A stretch of DNA of 12,080 nucleotides, taken from Fimbriimonadales bacterium (GTDB lineage: Bacteria > Armatimonadota > Fimbriimonadia > Fimbriimonadales > GBS-DC). Positions within the stretch are counted from its first letter, which is position 1. Every line of letters starts with the position of its first letter. A program made the translations under genes and the position numbers. Below are positions 1 through 5,671 of this stretch, one piece after another. The notes beneath the pieces were generated by a model, which ran no database searches, had not been told where the DNA came from, and worked only from the letters and a program-made list of their open reading frames with translations. The stretch covers positions 1 through 12,080 of the forward strand of contig JANXCK010000223.1 of assembly GCA_025060055.1 (NCBI GenBank), in the 5' to 3' direction.

Positions 1-85
1 AGCGAATCCGATAGTAGTCCAGCAGGCGTGCAAACGCCTCCTCGCTGGGATGCATAAACGAGACCGTCGCCTTGCGACTGCGCAC
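1..85 (-). CDS. Conserved hypothetical protein, N-terminal fragment (gene continues beyond the left edge)
   Basis: Only the first 28 codons are present. Read from a GTG at 85, the peptide starts VRSRKATVSFMHPSEEAF and continues ARLLDYYRIR. An in-frame TAA nine bases upstream of the GTG limits the start. GGAGG at 97-101 lies 11 bases before it, and an alternative ATG is at 55. The pattern HPSEEAFARLLDYY recalls a small family of conserved hypothetical proteins in Chloroflexota, Actinomycetota and Armatimonadota that have a nuclease-like fold and often lie near hpt. That family link is from memory and rests on a short stretch. The gene is divergent from the YbdK-like gene and has a clear TATAAT -10 at 110-115. 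No function can be assigned from this fragment. Confidence 0.6.
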   Translation of the reverse strand, partial: MRSRKATVSFMHPSEEAFARLLDYYRIR

Positions 86-109
86 GCTGGTTTATGCCTC
101 CACCTTCTG

Positions 110-141
110 ATTATACACGATTTGTGTTAAGCAAGTGTTAA
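110..141 (-). promoter_or_regulatory. Promoter of the left-edge gene with a Pho-box-like direct repeat
   Basis: On the minus strand a perfect TATAAT lies at 115-110. No good -35 hexamer is present. Instead, two copies of TTAACAC lie at 141-135 and 130-124, with an 11-base period (TTAACA, five bases, TTAACA). The proximal TTAACA ends nine bases before the -10. This is the geometry of PhoB/PhoP-type boxes, where tandem repeats replace the -35. Only two repeats are seen, so the regulator is inferred. The -10 call is much firmer than the operator call. Confidence 0.55.
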
Positions 142-198
142 AGAGCGCAGTATGCAGGATTTCCGCGAAGCCAGCCGTATTTACCAAACGGTGAGACC

Positions 199-1314
199 AT
201 GTTCAAGGGCGTGCCGCTGACGCTGGGTGTTGAGGAAGAGTACCAGATTGTCGACGCTGAGACCCGTGCGCTCGATTCGTATGTTGCGCAGATTCTGCCC
301 GATGGGCGCGTGCGCTTGCAAGACCAAGTGAAGGAAGAGTTCATGATGTCGCAGATTGAGGTGGGAAGCCAAGTCTGCAAGAATGTCGAGGAGGTGCGTC
401 AGGAGCTGTGTCGGTTGCGCGGCGCGCTGATTGAGATTGCCGAGTCGCAGGGCAAGCACATCGTCGCTGCAGGCACGCACCCCTTCTCGCGCTGGATGGA
501 GCAGACCATCACACCGAAACTGCGCTACAAAGCGCTCGAAGAGAACATGCAGGACATCGCTCGGCGCTTGCTCATCTTCGGGATGCATGTGCATGTGGGC
601 ATCGGCGACTTGGAACTGACGATCGACATTTTCAATCAAGCACGCTATTTTCTGCCCCACCTGCTGGCGCTCTCGTGTAGCTCACCGTTTTGGGACGGCA
701 GGCGCACGGGGCTGATGTCTTACCGCAGTGTGGTGTTCGAGACGCTGCCACGCACAGGCATCCCCGACTCGTTCGCATCCTATGCAGATTACGATATGTT
801 CATGAGCACCTTAGAGCGCGTGGGCGCGATCGACGACCGCACGAAGGTCTGGTGGGACATCCGTCCGCATCCGAAATACAAAACGCTGGAGTTCCGCGTG
901 TGCGATGTTTGCACGCGCATCGAGGACGCTGTGTGTCTCGTCGCGCTGGTGCAAGCCCTCACGGCGTTTTTGGTGGATTTGCGCTTGGGCAACCGCTCGT
1001 GGCGCATTTACCATCGGGACTTGATTCGCGAGAACAAGTGGCGTGCTGTGCGGCATGGCGTGCATGGCGAACTGATCGATTTCGGCGCGGGCAAAAGCGT
1101 GCCGTTCGACGAGCTGGTGGAGGAGCTGATTGCGCTGTTGCGCCCGTATGCCGAGCAACTGGGCTGCTGGGAAGCGGTCAAGCACGCACGCAAGATTGTC
1201 AAGGAGGGCACCAGCGCCGACCAGCAGCTGCGCGTGTACGACGAGACGGGCGGCGACCTAAGAGCAGTGGTGGATTGGCTGGCGGAAGCGACCAAAGCGG
1301 GAACAGCCGCTTGA
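199..1314 (+). CDS. ybdK: YbdK-like carboxylate-amine ligase (GCS2 family, weak glutamate--cysteine ligase type)
   Basis: This 371-residue protein matches the usual length of the YbdK/GCS2 family (about 370). The family carries out ATP-dependent ligation of a carboxylate to an amine, and E. coli YbdK has weak gamma-glutamylcysteine synthetase activity. Visible family motifs are GVEEEY (residues 10-15), GTHPFSRW (92-99), GMHVHVG (128-134), SSPFWDGRRTG (161-171) and WWDIRPHPKY with EFRVCD (218-236). Together they build the ATP, metal and glutamate site. The protein is predicted cytosolic. ATG 199 is preceded by a modest GGTGAG at 190-195, and no in-frame start lies closer upstream. The gene stands alone, and its TGA stop lies inside the -35 region of the next promoter. 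The true substrate is unknown: family members are often annotated as glutathione enzymes without proof, and no gshB partner is visible here. Confidence 0.9.
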   Translation: MFKGVPLTLGVEEEYQIVDAETRALDSYVAQILPDGRVRLQDQVKEEFMMSQIEVGSQVCKNVEEVRQELCRLRGALIEIAESQGKHIVAAGTHPFSRWMEQTITPKLRYKALEENMQDIARRLLIFGMHVHVGIGDLELTIDIFNQARYFLPHLLALSCSSPFWDGRRTGLMSYRSVVFETLPRTGIPDSFASYADYDMFMSTLERVGAIDDRTKVWWDIRPHPKYKTLEFRVCDVCTRIEDAVCLVALVQALTAFLVDLRLGNRSWRIYHRDLIRENKWRAVRHGVHGELIDFGAGKSVPFDELVEELIALLRPYAEQLGCWEAVKHARKIVKEGTSADQQLRVYDETGGDLRAVVDWLAEATKAGTAA

Positions 1315-1337
1315 CTTTTCGCCCGATGTGGTATAAT
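1311..1337 (+). promoter_or_regulatory. Promoter of tRNA-Ser
   Basis: An extended -10, TGG followed by TATAAT, lies at 1329-1337, and TTGACT at 1311-1316 serves as -35 with a short 15-base spacer. The -35 contains the TGA stop codon of the preceding ligase gene. The start of the mature tRNA at 1352 leaves room for a leader of only a few bases. Confidence 0.8.
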
Positions 1338-1351
1338 ACCCTTTACAAGGC

Positions 1352-1447
1352 GGAGGGTTGCCTGAGTGGTCGAAAGGGGCCGCCTGCTAAGCGGTTGTAG
1401 GGAGGTTATGCTCTCTACCCCGGGTTCGAATCCCGGACCCTCCGCCA
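1352..1447 (+). tRNA. tRNA-Ser (anticodon GCU)
   Basis: The sequence folds as a class II tRNA. The acceptor stem GGAGGGT (1352-1358) pairs fully with ACCCTCC (1437-1443). The anticodon stem GCCGC/GCGGT (1379-1383 and 1391-1395) closes the loop CTGCTAA, with anticodon GCT at 1386-1388, which reads AGC and AGU. The long variable arm pairs GTAGGGAG with CTCTCTAC. The T arm holds GGTTCGAATCC. The discriminator is G1444 and CCA (1445-1447) is encoded. No intrinsic terminator follows; the next coding region starts 17 bases downstream. Confidence 0.97.
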
Positions 1448-1464
1448 GAACGATTTCCTGAGCG

Positions 1465-2832
1465 ATGAGAGACTCCGCCCAATACGCCTGGTGGATGCTG
1501 GTTCTCCTCTTTACTCTCCTGATTGCGGGCAACACCTACCTGTTTTGGACGCTCTTTGTGAATCCCGCTGCGCAGGGCTTAAGCGACGCGAATGTGCGGG
1601 CAGGTATACCGCTTCAGGTGCGCGCCGCGTTGGCGTTGGAACAGTTAGGCGTGGGCAAGAGTGCGGTGCGTTCTGTGCTTGAGGGGGCGTTTGAGACGAT
1701 AGACGCCGCCTACGCGCCTTATGAGGCGAGGTTGTATCGCGCGATTTTGGAGAGCGCATTCGGCATTGGCGAGCCTGCCAAGACCCTTGCCGCCCTGCCC
1801 GACCTGCCTTCCGAGACGCTGACCCCTACCGCGCGGCGTTGGCACGCGGTTCGCTGGCAACAGGCGTTCACAGAGCCGCTCACGCCGCAGCAGGTTCCGA
1901 AGTGGCTCACATCCTTGCCCGACGCACCGTCGGCATTCGCGGGCAAGCTGTTGGAACTCGCCCTCTACCAACGCGCGGGCGACACCGCTCAGGTACTCAG
2001 GCTTCGCCAGTCGCTGCAGCAGGGGGCAATCGCGGCATTCACAACGCTGGGCGCTGTGTGCGGGGCTTTCTGCTTCGTGGGGCTGCTGGGCGTTCTCGCG
2101 CTTGCATGGTACTTCAGCGCGCGCCCCGTTGTACCCGCTCGCCCCGCGCCCAACGAATCGCCGTATGTGTATGACCCGCTGCTGTGGGCGCTGGTGATTT
2201 TCCTGCTGGTGATGCTGAACGCGCCCATCCTAAATCAGATACTCTCGGAGTGGCGTGTGGACGGCTCGAACGCTCTCTATCTGCTGGCGGTGCTGCTCCC
2301 GCTGATGTATCTGGCGTCGCTACGTGGGCAGCCCAGCCCATTAGGACAGATTCGCTGGTTCAGCGGACGCTGGTGGAAGCAAATTGGCGTTGCGCTTATG
2401 GGCTACGCAGCCTACCTACCGCTCCTGCTTCTACTGCTGGTGCCGTTTTTCTTGGTTGCGCCTGCCCTGCCTGGCGAGCAGACGAACCCCATCGGCGAGC
2501 GTGCCACAGACGCTCTGACGGCATTACAGTGGCTGTGGACCTTCGCGCAGGCGGCAGTCCTTGCGCCAATCGTTGAGGAGTTTGTGTTTCGCGGCGCCTT
2601 GTTCAAAGTGCTTTGGCAACGCACAGGGCGACCGTGGCTCAGCGCGTTCGTGAGTGGCTATTTGTTCGCCGTGATTCACCCGCAGTTTCTGGGCGGCGTA
2701 CTTCCGCTGACCCTGCATGGGATGATCCTCGCCCTTGTGTACGCACACACGCGCTCGCTGCTGCCCTGCATCCTCATTCACGCGATTCACAACGGCTTGC
2801 TCACGCTGATGTTGTGGAGCGTGGCGATGTGA
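1465..2832 (+). CDS. CPBP family intramembrane metalloprotease with an extended N-terminal region
   Basis: The C-terminal third carries the CPBP (CAAX protease and bacteriocin-processing, Abi) signature. EExxxR is seen as EEFVFRG at residues 371-377, FxxxH ends at His405, and HxxxN is HAIHN at 439-443. These glutamates and histidines form the membrane-embedded metal site. Family members cleave prenylated or membrane-associated proteins or act in bacteriocin immunity; the substrate here is unknown. At 455 residues it is longer than the usual 200-300. Residues 9-32 form a first membrane helix. Residues about 45-185 are a helical, TPR-like soluble region, probably extracytoplasmic, followed by several hydrophobic helices (about 190-217, 238-260, 269-285, 308-333 and the catalytic core). 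ATG 1465 is the first start after an in-frame TGA at 1459. The ribosome site is weak. With the tRNA 17 bases upstream and no terminator between, the two may share a transcript. Confidence 0.88.
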   Translation: MRDSAQYAWWMLVLLFTLLIAGNTYLFWTLFVNPAAQGLSDANVRAGIPLQVRAALALEQLGVGKSAVRSVLEGAFETIDAAYAPYEARLYRAILESAFGIGEPAKTLAALPDLPSETLTPTARRWHAVRWQQAFTEPLTPQQVPKWLTSLPDAPSAFAGKLLELALYQRAGDTAQVLRLRQSLQQGAIAAFTTLGAVCGAFCFVGLLGVLALAWYFSARPVVPARPAPNESPYVYDPLLWALVIFLLVMLNAPILNQILSEWRVDGSNALYLLAVLLPLMYLASLRGQPSPLGQIRWFSGRWWKQIGVALMGYAAYLPLLLLLLVPFFLVAPALPGEQTNPIGERATDALTALQWLWTFAQAAVLAPIVEEFVFRGALFKVLWQRTGRPWLSAFVSGYLFAVIHPQFLGGVLPLTLHGMILALVYAHTRSLLPCILIHAIHNGLLTLMLWSVAM

Positions 2833-2849
2833 AAAGTGCCCTGACAGGG

Positions 2850-2855
2850 TATAAT
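2850..2855 (+). promoter_or_regulatory. -10 element of the mrp promoter
   Basis: A perfect TATAAT lies in the 59-base gap between the CPBP gene and mrp. It predicts a start near 2862 and a leader of about 30 bases that contains AGGAGA at 2880-2885. No convincing -35 is visible. Readthrough from the CPBP gene is also possible because no terminator is seen. Confidence 0.65.
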
Positions 2856-2891
2856 CTTAGCCACGCTAAGTATCGGCGCAGGAGACCGACG

Positions 2892-3944
2892 ATGCCGACC
2901 GTAACGCGCGAGCATGTGCTGGAAGCCCTGAGAAACATCGTCGACCCCGACTTGCATCGCGACATCGTGTCGCTGGGGTTCGTGAAGGATGTGGTGATTT
3001 GTGACGGCGCGGTGAAAGCCGTCATCGAGCTGACCACGCCTGCCTGCCCCGTGAAAGACCAGATGAAAGCCGAAGCGGAACGGCTGATTGCCCAAATCCC
3101 AGGCGTGTCGACGGTCAATGTGGAAATGACGGCGCAGGTGCGCGGACGCCATATCGCCCCTGAAGACCTGTTGCCCGATGTCAAGCATGTGATTGCGATT
3201 GCCAGTGGCAAAGGGGGTGTCGGCAAGTCGACGGTCGCAGTGAACTTAGCGGTCGTGCTGGCGCAGTCGGGCGCGAAAGTCGGGCTGCTGGACGCCGATA
3301 TTTACGGTCCCAGCGTGCCCAAGATGCTGGGCTGTCAAGGCGAGCATCCGCTGGTGGAATCGGGGCAGATTATCCCCATACGGCGATACGGCGTGTCGGT
3401 GATGTCGATCGGCTTTTTGCTGGAGGAAGAGCAGGCGGCGATGTGGCGCGGCCCGATTGTGGCAGGCACGGTGCGCCAATTGTTTGCCGATGTGCGCTGG
3501 GGCGCGCTGGATTACCTACTGGTTGACCTGCCGCCTGGCACAGGTGACGCGCCGATGACCACAGCGCAGACCGTGCCGTTGACAGGCGTGGTGATTGTGA
3601 TGACGCCGCAGGCGGTGGCAGCGTCAATTGCGGGCAAGTCGGTCGCGCTGTTTCGACGGCTGAACGCGCCGATTCTTGGCGTGATCGAGAACATGGCAGA
3701 GTTCGTATGCCCGCACTGCGGGGTGCGCACGGCGATTTTTCCCGGACCAGGGGCGCGTGCGTTCGCCGAGAAGTTGCGCGCGCCGTTTCTGGGATCGGTG
3801 CCGCTGGATCCTGCAGTGAGCATCGCCAGCGACGCAGGGCAGCCCGCTGTGATTGCGGCGCCCGACTCGGCGCAGGCACGGGCGTTCCGCGAAATCGCGG
3901 GCAAGCTGGCAGCGGAAGTGAGCGTGGCGAGCTTGGCAGGCTAA
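2892..3944 (+). CDS. mrp: Mrp/ApbC iron-sulfur cluster carrier ATPase with N-terminal MIP18 (DUF59) domain
   Basis: This cytosolic P-loop protein is thought to bind a 4Fe-4S cluster at a dimer interface and deliver it to apo-proteins. Residues about 1-75 form a MIP18/DUF59 domain, with the family-like VDPDLHRDIVSLGF and a conserved cysteine in TTPACPVKDQM. The deviant Walker A GKGGVGKS spans 106-113. VDLPPGTGD is the later nucleotide-site motif, and the cluster-binding CPHC is at Cys273 and Cys276. The length of 350 is normal. ATG 2892 is chosen because AGGAGA lies a few bases upstream. The frame is open further upstream (to 2613), but that part overlaps the CPBP gene and has no family match. 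The gene converges on the metal ABC ATPase gene with interlocked stop codons (TAA 3942-3944 against TAG 3943-3941). Confidence 0.96.
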   Translation: MPTVTREHVLEALRNIVDPDLHRDIVSLGFVKDVVICDGAVKAVIELTTPACPVKDQMKAEAERLIAQIPGVSTVNVEMTAQVRGRHIAPEDLLPDVKHVIAIASGKGGVGKSTVAVNLAVVLAQSGAKVGLLDADIYGPSVPKMLGCQGEHPLVESGQIIPIRRYGVSVMSIGFLLEEEQAAMWRGPIVAGTVRQLFADVRWGALDYLLVDLPPGTGDAPMTTAQTVPLTGVVIVMTPQAVAASIAGKSVALFRRLNAPILGVIENMAEFVCPHCGVRTAIFPGPGARAFAEKLRAPFLGSVPLDPAVSIASDAGQPAVIAAPDSAQARAFREIAGKLAAEVSVASLAG

Positions 3945-4663
3945 TCGTGGTGATGCGCGTACACCCCCACAGGGTGTCCGTAAAGCGCCTCCAAAAGGGG
4001 CATCTGCAGCACTTCTTGGGGCGCGCCTGTGCAGATCAGCCGATGATGAATGCATACCACGCGCGTGGCGTAGCGGCTCACGACGCTCAGGTCGTGCGAC
4101 ACCATCAGCGCGCCTACCTGCTGCTCTGTGCGCAGGCGTTCGATCAGTTCATAGAACTGCAGGCGCACGCCGACATCGATGCCCGTAGCGGGTTCGTCCA
4201 GCAGCAGCAGTCGGGGTTGCAAGGCGAGCGCGGCGGCAATCACTACGCGCTGCAACTCGCCGCCCGACAGGGCGCGCACAGGCTTGTCGAGCAGATGCAC
4301 GGCGTCAACAGCCTGCAAGACGGCTTGAAGCTGAGCGCGACGCTGTGCCCGCTCGCCTAACATCGCCCAAAGCAGCTCGCGGGCGAGCAGGGGCGTTGCG
4401 CGGTCAAACTCCAACGCCTGCGGCACATAGCCAATCTGCTGGCGGTCGGCGCGACTGAGACGCTCAGGTGGCTTGCCCAGCACCGCCACGCGCCCCCGAT
4501 AGGGCAGCAGCCCCAGCAACACGCGTAGCAGCGTCGTTTTGCCCGCACCGTTGGGACCAATCAGCGCGACCGTCTCACCTGACCGCACCTCCAGCGACAC
4601 GCCCTCCAGCACAGGCCGCCCGCCCAACACCACATGCAAATCGGCAACCGCCACCAACGCCAT
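3941..4663 (-). CDS. Metal ABC transporter ATP-binding protein, ZnuC/MntB-like
   Basis: This is a complete 240-residue ABC ATPase that would drive an inner-membrane importer. It shows Walker A GPNGAGKT (36-43), Q-loop YVPQ (79-82), signature LSGGE (132-136), Walker B LLLLDEP (152-158) and H-loop SHD (His190). Sequence style (PVLEGVSLEV, IGYVPQ, ATGIDV) and the histidine-ended tail YAHHHD point to the zinc/manganese subfamily (ZnuC, MntB, TroB). The choice of metal is inferred. It starts nine bases after the folE2 stop, with GGTG in the gap, so the two are surely co-transcribed. No membrane permease or binding protein is in the window. The next gene is convergent, so those parts must be encoded elsewhere. 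Pairing with folE2 favours zinc. Confidence 0.9.
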   Translation of the reverse strand: MALVAVADLHVVLGGRPVLEGVSLEVRSGETVALIGPNGAGKTTLLRVLLGLLPYRGRVAVLGKPPERLSRADRQQIGYVPQALEFDRATPLLARELLWAMLGERAQRRAQLQAVLQAVDAVHLLDKPVRALSGGELQRVVIAAALALQPRLLLLDEPATGIDVGVRLQFYELIERLRTEQQVGALMVSHDLSVVSRYATRVVCIHHRLICTGAPQEVLQMPLLEALYGHPVGVYAHHHD

Positions 4664-4672
4664 CCCGACACC

Positions 4673-5476
4673 TCACTTGCGACACGGCGACTCGTACATC
4701 GCAAAAGCGTTATGGTTGTGAATCGACTCTATCGACTCGCACTCCACGCGGAACCAGTGCAACTCTTCAAGTGCGCTCAGGCGCAGCGAAAGCTCGCGCG
4801 CCACATCCTCCACAAAACGCGGGTTTTCGTAGCTGTATTCCGTGACGAACTTCTCGTCGGGACGCTTGAGAACGGGGTACACCAGCGAGCTGGCAGATTC
4901 TTGTACGAGAGGCAGGTAGCCGTCGGGCAGGCGCGGAAGCCTGTCTTTAGTTTGGATCCACAGCCGCACCAAGGCGCGTTGGTTGTGCGCCCCGTACTCC
5001 GAAATCGCCTTACTGCAGGGGCACAGGGTCATCGCAGGGAACACAAAGTGGCTAATGGCATACGATGCCCCGTTGTTGAGTTTGCACTCCCATTCCACTT
5101 CTAAATCGAGCCATCCGAGCGTCTGCGTGATGGGGGCAGGCAGCTCTAAGAAATAGGGAAAGCCAAGGCGCAGCTGCGCGGAACGACTGTTGAGGCGATC
5201 GCGCGTGCTTTCCAGCAGCGCTTTGACTTCTGCAGGCGTGCGCGGCGCTGACGCCCACTCATACAGCGATTCGACAAGGCGGCTCATGTGAGCGCCCCGC
5301 TGTTCCGCATCGATATCCACACTCAAGTCAGCGACAGCTATCACCTGCTGAACAGTATCGGCGGGGGTATGCAGTAGCACGGGCAGACGCAGTCCGCGAA
5401 TGCCGACCGCATGCAGCGCCACGCCGCGTGGGTCAACCTCCGCAGCAACATCGGGTAGCGAGACAAAGGTTTTCAT
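4673..5476 (-). CDS. folE2: GTP cyclohydrolase FolE2 (type IB)
   Basis: FolE2 converts GTP to 7,8-dihydroneopterin triphosphate, the first step of folate and queuosine-type pterin synthesis. It can use metals other than zinc, unlike FolE1. With the start at 5476 the protein has 267 residues, normal for the family. Landmarks are SLPDV near the N-terminus, VGIRGLR, TLCPCSK with the catalytic cysteine at about 152, YGAHNQR just after it, and ESIHNHNAF (about 250-258) with the conserved glutamate. An in-frame ATG at 5491 would add five residues, but it lies inside a TATGAT promoter-like element, and the shorter start gives the usual distance to LPDV. Neither start has a good ribosome site. The gene is followed at nine bases by the ZnuC-like ATPase. 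In many bacteria folE2 is Zur-controlled and expressed when zinc is scarce; no convincing Zur palindrome was found here. Confidence 0.95.
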   Translation of the reverse strand: MKTFVSLPDVAAEVDPRGVALHAVGIRGLRLPVLLHTPADTVQQVIAVADLSVDIDAEQRGAHMSRLVESLYEWASAPRTPAEVKALLESTRDRLNSRSAQLRLGFPYFLELPAPITQTLGWLDLEVEWECKLNNGASYAISHFVFPAMTLCPCSKAISEYGAHNQRALVRLWIQTKDRLPRLPDGYLPLVQESASSLVYPVLKRPDEKFVTEYSYENPRFVEDVARELSLRLSALEELHWFRVECESIESIHNHNAFAMYESPCRK

Positions 5477-5486
5477 TCCAAAAAGA

Positions 5487-5492
5487 ATCATA
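5487..5492 (-). promoter_or_regulatory. Possible -10 of the folE2-ABC ATPase operon
   Basis: On the minus strand GGG-TATGAT precedes the preferred folE2 ATG by ten bases. It resembles the TATAAT boxes seen elsewhere in the window. If used, the mRNA would start at or only a few bases before the ATG. No -35 match is seen at normal spacing. Confidence 0.35.
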
Positions 5493-5584
5493 CCCTACGG
5501 ATGCCTGAGAGTGGACAAGCTCGTGTGCGTCAGGCGGGCTTGCGCCAGCTTACCAAGCGCCCCCAAAGCGTGAAGTGCCCCCAA

Positions 5585-5641
5585 CAGGTACGATGGCGTC
5601 CGCGCCATCGGGAGGTGACGACGGGGACGCCGTTGTACCTG
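5585..5641. repeat. Long inverted repeat with a competing inner hairpin
   Basis: Between the M1 peptidase stop and folE2 (5477-5671, no gene), bases 5585-5601 pair with 5625-5641 over 17 consecutive positions. The arms are CAGGTACGATGGCGTCC and GGACGCCGTTGTACCTG, with only two G-U wobbles in the plus-strand RNA. The 23-base loop itself contains CGCCATC (5603-5609), which can instead pair with GATGGCG (5592-5598). Two exclusive folds are therefore possible. There is no U-tract on either side, so it is not a standard terminator. It may be an mRNA 3'-end structure, a dispersed palindromic repeat or a structured RNA. Confidence 0.6.
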
Positions 5642-5671
5642 AAACACCTTGCCAATTTTTCAGACGGTTTC

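Noticed and set aside
152..220. Short upstream frame (22 codons) overlapping the start of the YbdK-like gene
   Set aside because: It has no ribosome site and no attenuator structure around it. Such short frames are common by chance.
2613..2891. Upstream in-frame extension of mrp
   Set aside because: It overlaps the conserved CPBP catalytic region and lacks family similarity. A ribosome site and a TATAAT support ATG 2892.
5477..5540. Possible Zur operator upstream of folE2
   Set aside because: Only a weak ATTC/GAAT pairing is present. It does not match Zur boxes known to me, so no operator is claimed.
5530..5671. Coding potential in the gap between the M1 gene and folE2 (minus-strand frame with several Trp and Arg codons)
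   Set aside because: The frame runs into the M1 coding region, has no start with a ribosome site in the gap, and is explained by the inverted repeat and GC-rich sequence.
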